A stretch of 64,000 bases of DNA. Source: Actinoplanes solisilvae. GTDB taxonomy: Bacteria > Actinomycetota > Actinomycetes > Mycobacteriales > Micromonosporaceae. This document shows, piece by piece, positions 26,105 through 34,365 of this stretch; position 1 is the stretch's first letter; every line of letters begins with the position of its first letter. The stretch covers positions 124,001 to 188,000 of the forward strand of contig NZ_RJAC01000008.1 of NCBI RefSeq assembly GCF_003999975.1. Reading direction: 5' to 3'. Below the pieces are notes generated by a model. That model saw only the letters and a list, made by a program, of their open reading frames with translations, was not told the origin of the DNA and searched no databases. The position numbers and the translations under genes were made by a program.

Positions 26105-26452
26105 GTGAGAACGCGACGGGAGGTGCGGCTCTTGTCGCCCGAGATCGTGACGTACGACGTGGACGGTTCGACGACCGCCCGGTTCGAGATCGAGCCGGGT
26201 GACGGGTTCGTGCCCGCTGGCGCCGGCGACGTGCTGGGCAAGGTGCGTGACGCGGCAGGGCCGGCGATCGAGGCGGCCCGCGAACTGCTCGAGCTGGCCC
26301 GCGAGCTCTCACCCGACGGCGTACAGGTGAAGTTCGGGGTCAAGGTCACCGGGACCGCCAACTGGCTGGTCGCCCGGGCCGCGACCGAGGGCAACTTCGA
26401 GGTGACGCTGACCTGGAACCCGCCCGGCACCGTCCCGGCCACGGGCGACTGA
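26105..26452 (+). CDS. trypsin-co-occurring small protein (CU044_2847-like)
   Basis: The protein has up to 115 residues. The pattern (beta strands with FEIEPGDGFVPAG, a helix GPAIEAARELLELARELSPDG, then VQVKFGVKVTGTANWLVA and NFEVTLTW) matches the small beta-rich domain known to sit next to trypsin-NTPase genes. In known systems it is thought to be a partner or substrate of the protease. It begins 12 bp before the protease gene. The start could be GTG 26105, GTG 26123 or TTG 26132; the GGGAGG site favours the last. Confidence 0.8.
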   Translation: MRTRREVRLLSPEIVTYDVDGSTTARFEIEPGDGFVPAGAGDVLGKVRDAAGPAIEAARELLELARELSPDGVQVKFGVKVTGTANWLVARAATEGNFEVTLTWNPPGTVPATGD

Positions 26453-26464
26453 GGACGGCCCGGG

Positions 26465-29400
26465 GTGCACGAACCGCCGTCGGACGGATGGGCCGTCGCC
26501 CTGCACGACGCCGAGGGCGCCGAGACGTCGATCGGCTCCGGCCTGGTCGTCGACACCAACCTGGTGCTGACCTGCGCCCACGTGGCCTTCCGAGAGGGTC
26601 GCGCCAAGGACCTGTGGGTGTCCTTCCCGATGGCCGACGTCGGCTTCTGGGAGCGGCGACGCGTTCGCCAGTGCCTCGTGAACGGCATGCCCGACGAGCA
26701 TGTGGACCTCGCGCTGCTGGAACTGGTCGACCCTGTCCCCGCCGAGGTCACGCCGGCCACCGTACGTCTGCTGACGGGCCGGGAACTGCTGGAGCGGCCC
26801 TGGTGGGCCTACGGCTACCCGGCCACGATGCCGAGCGGCTACTCGACGCACGGCCGCGTCTCGGGTCATCGCGGCCACGGCAAGGTCCACCTCGCCACCG
26901 AGTCCGACAGCCCGGTGGCCAAGGGTTTCAGTGGCGCCGCGGTGTGGTCGCCGGACTATCAGGCGGTCGTCGGCATCGTCCTGGAGGCGCAGAACGGCAA
27001 GGGTGACGCTCAGGCGCTCACGTTCCGGCACGCCGACGACCGGCTGCCCGCGCTCAAGCTCGGCGCTCTGGCCGCTTGGCAACCCGCCGACGCCGACGAG
27101 ACCGCGCTCGCCGCGTGGGGCTGGGCCCTGGTCACCGACGAGGAGGCCGGCCGGCACTGGCTGCCGAGGGCACGCGGGGTGGCGGTCGCCGGGGAGAACG
27201 GTCACCGGTTCCGCGGCCGGCACAACGCCCTGCACCGGCTCGTGGGAGCGCTCGACCATCCGTACGCCTCGGGCCGGCCCTTGATCGTGACGGGCTCGCC
27301 CGGGGTGGGCAAGTCGGCGGTGCTCGGCCGCCTGGTCACCACGGCCGACCCGGCCCTGCGCAGCGAGCTTCCGGCGGATGACACCCTGGTGCGGGCGACG
27401 CCGGGCTCGGTGGCCTGCGCGGTGCACGCGAAGGGCAAGAGCGCCCTGGACGTCGCGGCCGAGATCGCCCGCGCGGCCGGTGTCGGCCTGCCCGCCGCTC
27501 CGGTCGACGTCGTCTCGGCCCTGCGTGACCGGCTCGCTGACCGACCGGCGCGCTTCAACCTGATCGTCGACGCCCTGGACGAGGCGGCCGACCCCGAGCA
27601 GGCCCGCTCGCTCGTGCGGGAGGTGCTCATCCCGCTGGCCCACGACGGACGCGCGGCCGGCATCCAGGTTCTGGTCGGGACGCGGCGCCTCGACAGCGAC
27701 GGCGACCTGCTCGCCGAGTTCGGCCCCGAACCCGACGTGGTCGATCTCGACGCGCCCGAGTTCTTCGCCGAGGCCGACCTCGTCGACTACACCGAGGCCA
27801 CCCTGCGCCTGCTCGGCGATCCACGGCCGGGCAACCCGTACGCGACCGCCGCCGTGGCCCGGCCGGTCGCCCACCGGATCGCCCGGTTCGCGCGGCAGAA
27901 CTTCCTCGTCGCCGGGCTCGTCGCTCGGGCGCACGCCCTGAACGACTCGGAGCCGGTCGGCGCGGGGACGACGTTCGCCGGTGACATGGCGTCCGCCTTG
28001 AGCACCTATCTCGACGGCCTGCCCCCGGTCGGCGGCGCCTCGGCCCGGCTGGTGCTGACCGCCCTCGCGTACGCCGAGCCGCCTGGACTGAACCCGATGC
28101 TGTGGCAGGCGGCGGTGGCCGCGCTCGGTGGCACGTCGACCGAGGATGAGCTCCGCCGTTTCGCCCGCACCTCGGCGGCCAACTTCCTGGTCGAGAAGGC
28201 GGATCCGGCCGGCGCCAGCTATCGGCTCTTCCATCAGGCGCTCAACGACGAACTGACCTCGGAACGCGCGGGCGACCGGCCGAAGCTGGTACGCGCCTGG
28301 GCGTCGCTCGGCCGGCGAACCGGATGGGCCGCGGCGCCCGGATATCTGCTGCGGTTCCTGCCCGTGCACGCCGCGCAGGCGGGGATGCTCGACGAACTGC
28401 TGACCGACGACGACTTCCTGCTGCACGCCGAGCTGGACCGGGTGCTGCGCGTGGCCGGCGCGGCGAGCACCGAGCGTGGTCGCGCACGGGTGGCGCTGCT
28501 GCAGCGTACGCCCGCTGCTCTGGCCGTTTCGGCGCCGGAACGCTCGGCCTTGTTCTCGGTCGTCGACCGGCTCGACGGTCTGGGCGCGGCGGTCTCGGCC
28601 GACGGCGCGCCCTACTACGCGGCGTGGACGCACGCCCGGCCCCGCCAGGAGCGCACGGTTCTCGAGGGTCACTCGCAGGCCGTCTACGACGTGGCCTCGA
28701 TCCCCGTCCAGGGCCGCAACCTGCTGGCCTCGGCCGGTGAGGACGGCGACGTCCGGTTCTGGGACCCGCTGACCAACCAGTCCGAACGGGTCCTGCACTG
28801 TCACGACGATTGTGTCCGCAGCCTGTGCGCGGTGCGCGTCGGCACCGAGACGCTGCTCGCCACGGCGGGCCACGACGGGACCGTACGGCTGTGGGACCCG
28901 GTCAGTCGTCAGATGATCCACGAGCTCCGAGGCCACGCCGAGTGGGTCCGCAACGTCTGCACTATCCCGGGCCCGGACGGCGACCTGCTCGCCTCGGCCG
29001 GCGACGACTGGTCCGTACGCATCTGGAACCCCGCCACGGGCACGCCGGTGCGCACCCTGATCGGGCACACCGGCTGGGTGACCGCGGTGACGCACGTGCC
29101 CGTCGGACGCCGCCACCTGGTCGCCTCCACCGGATACGACAGCACGGTCCGCCTGTGGGATCCGCGCACCGGGGACGAGTTGCTGAAGCTCGCCGGGCAC
29201 ATCGGCTGGGTGACCACGTTGTACGCGGTGACGACCGAGCGCGGCACGCTGATCGCCTCGGCGGGTTACGACGGGACGGTGCGGCTCTGGGATCCCGTCA
29301 CGGGCGCCGAGGCCGGACGGTTCGAGACCGGCGGCCCGATGACCGACCTCTGCACCGTGGGCACCCCCGGCGGCCTGCTGCTGGCGGCCACCGGGGAGGA

Positions 29401-30472
29401 CGGCGCCATCCGCATCTGGGACGTGGCGACCGGCCGCGAGCGAACGGCACTGCGCGGTCACGCGAGCTGGATCCGGGCCGTGTGCGAGCTGCCGATCTCC
29501 GACCGCCGGATGCTCGCCACGGCCGGCGACGACGGCACCGTACGCCTCTGGGACCCCGACGGCGACCTGCCCGGCCCGGTTCGCGACGGCCGCCGGCTGC
29601 GGGACGTGACCTCACTGTGCACGGTCACCTTCGACGGCCGTGACGTCGTGGCCTCCACCGGCAGCGACGGCAGCGTCCGCCTCTGGGACCCGGCCGACGG
29701 AACCGAACTCGACGAATACTCGGCCGACGCCGGAACGTTGAACGACCTCTGCGCGGCCGACAACGACGGCGAGACGCTACTGGTCGCCGCGGGCGGCAAC
29801 GGCACGGTCCAGCTCTGGTCGGCGGGTTCCGGCCTGCACGACGCCCCGATGACCGCGCACTTCGACTCGGTCAACGCGGTCCGGGCGCTGCCCGCCGCCG
29901 ACGGCACCATGATCGCCTCAGCCGGCGACGACGTCACGATCCGGCTGTGGCGCCCGCACGACAAGGTCGTCCGCGAGAACCTGACCGGCCACACCGACTG
30001 GGTGACCGCCCTGGCCGTGACCGTGCGCGACGGCCGCCCGGCGCTGGCCTCGGCCGACAAGAACGGCACCGTACGACTCTGGGACTCCGACGGCGCCGCT
30101 TTGTGGACCGAGCACGGCCACTCCGACGCGGTGAACGCCCTCTGCACGGTCGGACCGCTGCTCGCCTCGGCCGGCGCCGACAGCGTCATCCGCCTGTGGG
30201 ATCCCGAGGACGGCCGCCCCCACGACCCGCTGCTCGGCCACGTCGGCGAGGTGAAGGGCCTCTGCGCGGTGCCGTCCGCCGGCGGGGAGCTGCTGGCCTC
30301 GGTCGGAGCCGACCGCACCGTACGCCTCTGGGACCCGGCGACCGGCCGGATGCTGCGCGCTATCCCGGTCCACCATCCGGCGCTGAGCTGCCACTTCGTC
30401 GCCGGTCGCCTGATCGTCGGCCTGAGCGAGGGTTTGATCGCCCTCGCCGTCGACGGCTGCGGCAACCACTGA
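26465..30472 (+). CDS. trypsin-like protease / STAND NTPase / WD40 protein
   Basis: This 1,335-residue protein has three modules. Residues 1-200 form a trypsin-like serine protease with His39 (TCAHV), Asp81 (VDLALL) and Ser156 (GFSGAAV). Residues about 245-600 are a STAND NTPase with Walker A GSPGVGKS (277-284) and Walker B LIVDALDEA (366-374). From about 730 on there are thirteen WD40 repeats plus a partial fourteenth (each with LLASAG-D-TVRLWDP-like ends), enough for two seven-bladed propellers. In such proteins the propellers sense a signal, the NTPase oligomerises and the protease is released. It is coupled to the preceding small gene. A role in phage defence or controlled death is inferred from known trypsin-NTPase conflict systems. 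Confidence 0.93.
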   Translation: MHEPPSDGWAVALHDAEGAETSIGSGLVVDTNLVLTCAHVAFREGRAKDLWVSFPMADVGFWERRRVRQCLVNGMPDEHVDLALLELVDPVPAEVTPATVRLLTGRELLERPWWAYGYPATMPSGYSTHGRVSGHRGHGKVHLATESDSPVAKGFSGAAVWSPDYQAVVGIVLEAQNGKGDAQALTFRHADDRLPALKLGALAAWQPADADETALAAWGWALVTDEEAGRHWLPRARGVAVAGENGHRFRGRHNALHRLVGALDHPYASGRPLIVTGSPGVGKSAVLGRLVTTADPALRSELPADDTLVRATPGSVACAVHAKGKSALDVAAEIARAAGVGLPAAPVDVVSALRDRLADRPARFNLIVDALDEAADPEQARSLVREVLIPLAHDGRAAGIQVLVGTRRLDSDGDLLAEFGPEPDVVDLDAPEFFAEADLVDYTEATLRLLGDPRPGNPYATAAVARPVAHRIARFARQNFLVAGLVARAHALNDSEPVGAGTTFAGDMASALSTYLDGLPPVGGASARLVLTALAYAEPPGLNPMLWQAAVAALGGTSTEDELRRFARTSAANFLVEKADPAGASYRLFHQALNDELTSERAGDRPKLVRAWASLGRRTGWAAAPGYLLRFLPVHAAQAGMLDELLTDDDFLLHAELDRVLRVAGAASTERGRARVALLQRTPAALAVSAPERSALFSVVDRLDGLGAAVSADGAPYYAAWTHARPRQERTVLEGHSQAVYDVASIPVQGRNLLASAGEDGDVRFWDPLTNQSERVLHCHDDCVRSLCAVRVGTETLLATAGHDGTVRLWDPVSRQMIHELRGHAEWVRNVCTIPGPDGDLLASAGDDWSVRIWNPATGTPVRTLIGHTGWVTAVTHVPVGRRHLVASTGYDSTVRLWDPRTGDELLKLAGHIGWVTTLYAVTTERGTLIASAGYDGTVRLWDPVTGAEAGRFETGGPMTDLCTVGTPGGLLLAATGEDGAIRIWDVATGRERTALRGHASWIRAVCELPISDRRMLATAGDDGTVRLWDPDGDLPGPVRDGRRLRDVTSLCTVTFDGRDVVASTGSDGSVRLWDPADGTELDEYSADAGTLNDLCAADNDGETLLVAAGGNGTVQLWSAGSGLHDAPMTAHFDSVNAVRALPAADGTMIASAGDDVTIRLWRPHDKVVRENLTGHTDWVTALAVTVRDGRPALASADKNGTVRLWDSDGAALWTEHGHSDAVNALCTVGPLLASAGADSVIRLWDPEDGRPHDPLLGHVGEVKGLCAVPSAGGELLASVGADRTVRLWDPATGRMLRAIPVHHPALSCHFVAGRLIVGLSEGLIALAVDGCGNH

Positions 30473-30476
30473 GGTC

Positions 30477-31430
30477 TTATTCGACTGCGGGTTCGCGGGG
30501 AGCTCCGCCGGACGACTCGATCGAAGCCCGCACGGCTTCGGCGGCAAGCTGATATATGTCGGCTTCGGAGCTCCTGTTCACGCCTTCCAAGCCGGGCGAC
30601 GAGTTGACCTCCAAGATCAGATATTCGTCGTTCTCATCCAGCACCAGATCGACACCGACCATGATTCCCTGTACCGCGTCGGCGGCGGCCACCGCGATGT
30701 CCGCGACGGGATCGATCTTGGCGATGGTCTCGATTCCGCCCGCGTCCAGGTTGTTCACCGCGAACGGTCCGGTCGCCGGATCGGCCGGCGTTCGATGGAT
30801 CGCCGCCACCGCACGTCCACCGCAAACCAGGACGCGCACATGGCGAGCGGGGTCGGAATACAGTTCGGGCTGCGCTATGTAGGCCTCGTCACTCTCGAAC
30901 GAGGATCCCGGCGATTCCGCGCGGACACCACGTCCACCTGCCCCCTGGGCCGGCTTGACGATCGTCATCGGAGTTCCGAAATCAGGCACCACGTTGTCGG
31001 GCAGGACGAGCTGCGTGGGCACGGTCGGCAGCCCGACGGCCTCCAGAAGACGATGGGTGAGCCATTTGTCGCTGCAATTCCTGAGGCAGAAGAATGGATT
31101 GACGACCGGAACTCGTTCGGCCAGAGCGGCGGCCAGTGCGTAGCATCTCGGGAAGAGATTCTCCGAGACGCGCCACAGCACCGCGTCGACATCCGGGAAT
31201 GCAAGGCCCCCGCTGCTCGAATTGGTGCTGTTCGAGACCGTCAGTTCGGGTCGGCCACCCGACCGCGTGCTGAGCTGTATGTCGCCGAGACGGATGGGGA
31301 CGTAGTCGATTCCCAGTCTCTTCAACGGCGATCTGAAAGGGTGGTCGTCGGCGCTCCAAGCGTTGAATCGACTGACCACGCCCACCCGTCCGGGCACAAC
31401 TCCTCCGTGACTGTTGAAGACAGAGCTCAT
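30477..31430 (-). CDS. ATP-grasp ligase (RimK/glutathione-synthetase-like)
   Basis: This 317-residue enzyme of the ATP-grasp fold has NPFFCLRNCSDKWLTHRLLE (start of the ATP-grasp region) and the nucleotide-binding loop MTIVKPAQGAGGRGV (Lys plus glycine-rich loop). The metal-binding stretch is VGVDLVLDENDEYLILEVNSSPG, with the Asp and Glu-x-Asn that hold Mg. Such enzymes join a carboxylate to an amine, for example by adding amino acids to proteins or peptides. Its ATG overlaps the stop of the upstream membrane-protein gene (ATGA). It is convergent with the WD40 gene, with only 4 bp between stops. The substrate is unknown; the neighbour is a candidate. Confidence 0.87.
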   Translation of the reverse strand: MSSVFNSHGGVVPGRVGVVSRFNAWSADDHPFRSPLKRLGIDYVPIRLGDIQLSTRSGGRPELTVSNSTNSSSGGLAFPDVDAVLWRVSENLFPRCYALAAALAERVPVVNPFFCLRNCSDKWLTHRLLEAVGLPTVPTQLVLPDNVVPDFGTPMTIVKPAQGAGGRGVRAESPGSSFESDEAYIAQPELYSDPARHVRVLVCGGRAVAAIHRTPADPATGPFAVNNLDAGGIETIAKIDPVADIAVAAADAVQGIMVGVDLVLDENDEYLILEVNSSPGLEGVNRSSEADIYQLAAEAVRASIESSGGAPREPAVE

Positions 31431-32047
31431 GACCTGGGCGGCGGTGGGCGCAAGGACGAAAGCTCCCTCGATATCGCCCGGAGGCGCGTCGTCAATTCCA
31501 TCGGCATCGTCGGGTCGAGTTCCCGCGCTGCGATGAGTGCGCGGATCTCACGTCTGGTTCGACGCCCGCGCAAAACGGCAAAAGGGCGCAGGGACCGCCT
31601 CATCGCCACCACGCACAACGCAAGTTCCGGCTTGTTGTCGAAAAGAAACTTACCACCCATGTGAGCGTCGGAGTCCTGGCGCACGAGTCGCATCGACCAT
31701 GCTTGCTGCCGGTGCGGCCGGCAATCGCGATGCGTCCGGTTCAACAGAAGGGCATAGGCGTCGCCGGCCTCACGAGAATGAAGCAGCAACAACGCACGAT
31801 AGTGTCCGAGTTCGATGAATGAGTCGCTGACCAATCCGGCCATTCGTTCCCGGGTGGCCGGACTTGAGTCCGGGCGCCGGGAGATCCGGAACGGAAGTTC
31901 CTCGTAGCGGCGAACCGCTTGAAGGGCGTCGGCGAAGAGCCGTACTTTGTCGTCGCGCCGCTTCCATCTTTGGGCCGAGAGATAGCCGCCGACAGCGGCG
32001 ACCGCGGCGATGGCCGCCGCCAGCAGAGTCGCGGTCGGTGGGCTCAA
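31427..32047 (-). CDS. membrane-anchored protein paired with the ATP-grasp ligase
   Basis: I choose the TTG at 32045-32047, which has a GAGGAG site nine bases upstream and starts just before the membrane helix (ATLLAAAIAAVAAVGGYLSAQ). The 206-residue product then has a basic cytoplasmic region (RWKRRDDKVRLFADALQAVRR), two or three helices around ELGHYRALLLLHSREAGDAYALLL, and a second conserved half (FLFDNKPELALCVVAMRRSLR). I recognise no family. The four-base overlap with the ATP-grasp gene suggests the two act together, perhaps as substrate or anchor. Confidence 0.6.
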   Translation of the reverse strand: MSPPTATLLAAAIAAVAAVGGYLSAQRWKRRDDKVRLFADALQAVRRYEELPFRISRRPDSSPATRERMAGLVSDSFIELGHYRALLLLHSREAGDAYALLLNRTHRDCRPHRQQAWSMRLVRQDSDAHMGGKFLFDNKPELALCVVAMRRSLRPFAVLRGRRTRREIRALIAARELDPTMPMELTTRLRAISRELSSLRPPPPRS

Positions 32048-32187
32048 GGAAACAGCCTCCTCACGGCTGCTGCGGTGCGGCGGGACAGGCACACGACACT
32101 GACGGCTGCCATCATGCCAGCTCGCTCCATTGTCGAGGACCGGCCCACCGGCGGCCGGGCGGCGATCCAGGCCGCAGTAGTGATGAA

Positions 32188-33945
32188 CTACTTCGCGGGC
32201 GCGACGATGCCGTACTCGTGGATCTTTCGGTAGATCGTGGCCCGGGACATGCCCAGGGCGGTGGCTGCTTTGACCTTGTTGCCGTCCCAGTCCAGCAGGC
32301 TTCGGACTATCGCGTCGCGTTCCATTGCTTCCAGAGGGCTCAGCAGGCGGCGGCTCACCGTGCGGCACTCCGGGGGCAGGTCTCGCGGTTGGATGGCTCC
32401 GCTGCGGCGGTGCTGGACGATGTTGCGGAGCACCTGCCAGAGCTGCTCGATGTTGCCCGGCCAGCTCGCGCGCGACAGCATCTGCAGCGCCGCCGGGGAA
32501 CACTCGAGGCGGCCGTCGGGGACCAGGCGGGTCAGGAAGAACGGGACCAGGGCCTGTACGTCCTCGAGGTGGTAGCGCAGCGGCGGCAGCTCGACCGTGC
32601 CGGGGAAGAAACGCAGCAGGTCCGGCAGGTCGGTGCCGTCGTGGAAGGTGATCACAACCCATGGCGATGTCCCGAAGGTGCGGGCCCGCTCCAGCAGGCG
32701 GCACAGCGAGCGCAGGGCCGGTCCGTTGGCTCGGTCCACGTGCTGAATGACCAGCGCCCCCTGAGAAATCCGCAGCTCGCGCCGCACGTCGTCGAGCCAC
32801 GTGCGGCCGGGCAGGGCCGCGTCGGCCACCGCGAAATGGGCGCCGGGATGTTCGTGCTGGTGGATCGCGCGCACGACGGCCAGCTTCCCTACGCCGGCCT
32901 CGCCTTCCAGGGCCAGCCACTCCCCCGACGCGTACGTCGCCGAGACCTGGTGGCAGCCGCGCAGCCACAGCCCGCCCGCACCGACCAGGCCGGGCAGGAA
33001 GACGCGGGCCGTGGGCGCCGGCGCGACGCGTACCCGGTCTTCGATCTTGACGTGGACGACGCCGCCGGTCAGGCCGCCCTCGCCGCGGACGGGACGGCAG
33101 TAGAGGCGCGCCTTGACCCCGCTGGGCAGCTCGACCGTCAGGGAGGCCGTCGGGTTGCGGCCGGCCAGCGTCTCGGCCGCCTGCGACAACAGCAGCGATT
33201 GCTCGGCCGGGTCGAGCACGTGCCGGGCGTTGTCGTTCATCATCACGACGTCGTTGTTCAGGGCGAAGACAATTCCCGCCGTACGCCGGCACGTGCGCAG
33301 GTATTCCTGCAGGAGTTCGAGCTCGCGGATGCCGCTGTCGGCCAGCAGCGCCTGCTGGATCTGCCCGGCGGTCGTCTTCGCCAGCGCGAGCAGCAGCGGG
33401 TCGGCGTCCTTGCGCCAGCAGGTCAGGTCGACCGCGCCCACCGTCTTGCCCGAGATCGGGTGGTGGATCGGCACGCCCGCGCAGGCCAGGTCTTCGAGGT
33501 GTTCGGCGTAGTGCTCGTGGCCGAAGACGTGCATCGGGCGGCCGCCTTCGAGGGCCGTGCCGATGCCGTTGGTGCCGACGAATTCCTCGGCGTAGCTGAA
33601 GCCGGGGGCCAGGTTGACGTGGTCGAGGTGGGCGTCGAGGTCGCGGCCCGCGTCGAGGCGGGTCAGCACGAGGCCCTGCGGGTCGGTGAGGATGATGCTG
33701 ATCGGCTGCCCGTCGAGGTGCTCGCGCAGGTGGCGCAGCACGGGCAGGGCGCTGCGGGTGAGCGGCGTGTCGAGGTCGGGGTCGCGCAGGTAGGTCAGGT
33801 CGACCCGGTCGGCGGCCACGTTCCAGCGGCGGGAGCGCCACCACGAGGCCAGGATCGCGTCGCGGACCTGGTCGGGGTTGACGTCTTCGGCGGTCAGGAA
33901 CTGCTCTCGCGTTTTGGCTAATCGATCGTTGTCGGCGGGAGGCAT
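32188..33945 (-). CDS. mimR: MimR-type activator: GAF, degenerate AAA and Fis-type helix-turn-helix
   Basis: This 585-residue regulator resembles sigma54 enhancer-binding proteins. The N-terminal GAF-like sensor contains GFSYAEEFVGTNGIGTALEGG and FGHEHYAEHLEDLACAG, the signature of AcoR/MimR regulators. The AAA region has Walker-A-like EGEAGVGK and a modified Walker B, but not the GAFTGA loop needed to contact sigma54, as is usual in actinobacteria. The C-terminus has DWDGNKVKAATALGMSRATIYRKIHEYGI, a Fis-type helix-turn-helix. It is divergent from the monooxygenase operon, 114 bp away, and should activate it in response to substrate. The start at ATG 33943-33945 is close to a GGGGGAT site. 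Confidence 0.88.
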   Translation of the reverse strand: MPPADNDRLAKTREQFLTAEDVNPDQVRDAILASWWRSRRWNVAADRVDLTYLRDPDLDTPLTRSALPVLRHLREHLDGQPISIILTDPQGLVLTRLDAGRDLDAHLDHVNLAPGFSYAEEFVGTNGIGTALEGGRPMHVFGHEHYAEHLEDLACAGVPIHHPISGKTVGAVDLTCWRKDADPLLLALAKTTAGQIQQALLADSGIRELELLQEYLRTCRRTAGIVFALNNDVVMMNDNARHVLDPAEQSLLLSQAAETLAGRNPTASLTVELPSGVKARLYCRPVRGEGGLTGGVVHVKIEDRVRVAPAPTARVFLPGLVGAGGLWLRGCHQVSATYASGEWLALEGEAGVGKLAVVRAIHQHEHPGAHFAVADAALPGRTWLDDVRRELRISQGALVIQHVDRANGPALRSLCRLLERARTFGTSPWVVITFHDGTDLPDLLRFFPGTVELPPLRYHLEDVQALVPFFLTRLVPDGRLECSPAALQMLSRASWPGNIEQLWQVLRNIVQHRRSGAIQPRDLPPECRTVSRRLLSPLEAMERDAIVRSLLDWDGNKVKAATALGMSRATIYRKIHEYGIVAPAK

Positions 33946-34010
33946 GGGGGGATCCCCCTGTCCGCAGGTTTCAGGCTCGTTACACCGTACGCCCGGGCAC
34001 GGTGACCCCC

Positions 34011-34046
34011 GTCTCATGTTGAGACCCGCCGGCCCGCCCGTACGGG
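34011..34046 (+). promoter_or_regulatory. palindromic control region upstream of the monooxygenase operon
   Basis: The palindrome GTCTCA-TGT-TGAGAC (34011-34025) is followed by CC and, 11 bp on, CCCGTACGGG (34037-34046). It lies in the divergent region between mimR and the operon. The same layout recurs partly at 34294-34316 and fully at 45762-45791 on the other strand. MimR is the obvious candidate binder, but that is inference. Confidence 0.5.
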
Positions 34047-34059
34047 GTGAACTCCAGGG

Positions 34060-34296
34060 ATGGAGACGTACAACCCCTGGACCGTCGTCAATGTCGTCTT
34101 CCACCACCTAGCTGCTCAGGGGCTGCATCCCGTGCTGGGCGGCGCCGATCCGGGCGCGCCCGCGGCCGAGCTGCTGCGCGCGCTGGGCATCGAGCCGGCG
34201 GCCGAGGGCGACCGCCAGGTCGGGGAAAGAGTCAAAAAGCACCTAGCCGACATCCGGGCCGCGGTCTTCGAGGAGAACGGCCGTGACTCATTGTGA
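34060..34296 (+). CDS. small protein at the head of the monooxygenase operon
   Basis: This 78-residue protein (METYNPWTVVNVVFHHLAAQG, then PAAELLRALGIEPA and a basic helix RVKKHLADIRAAVFEENG) is of unknown function. It is predicted alpha-helical and soluble, with no Cys. It sits between the two copies of the TGAGACCC/GTACGGG motif, 69 bp before mimA. It may help assemble or regulate the monooxygenase. ATG at 34060 with a weak site. Confidence 0.6.
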   Translation: METYNPWTVVNVVFHHLAAQGLHPVLGGADPGAPAAELLRALGIEPAAEGDRQVGERVKKHLADIRAAVFEENGRDSL

Positions 34297-34319
34297 GACC
34301 CCCGTACACGTACGGGTGA
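34294..34319 (+). promoter_or_regulatory. second motif copy and hairpin in the mimA leader
   Basis: TGAGACC (34294-34300) is followed by CCCGTAC-AC-GTACGGG (34301-34316), a perfect 7-bp inverted repeat with a 2-bp centre. The half-site TGAGACC and GTACGGG(G)TGA echo the control region at 34011-34050. It overlaps the end of the small gene and may be a second promoter or operator for mimA. Confidence 0.4.
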
Positions 34320-34365
34320 GGTCTGATGCGCCAGTAGGACGCAGCCAAGGACGAGGAGATGACTC

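Noticed and set aside
26309..29461. Long open frame on the minus strand opposite the trypsin-STAND-WD40 gene
   Set aside because: Its translation is an antisense echo of the WD40 repeats, rich in Arg, Gly and Val, without domain motifs.
33946..34059. A sigma54 (-24/-12) promoter for the MimR-controlled operon
   Set aside because: No GG-N10-GC element is convincing, MimR lacks GAFTGA, and actinobacteria are not known to carry sigma54.
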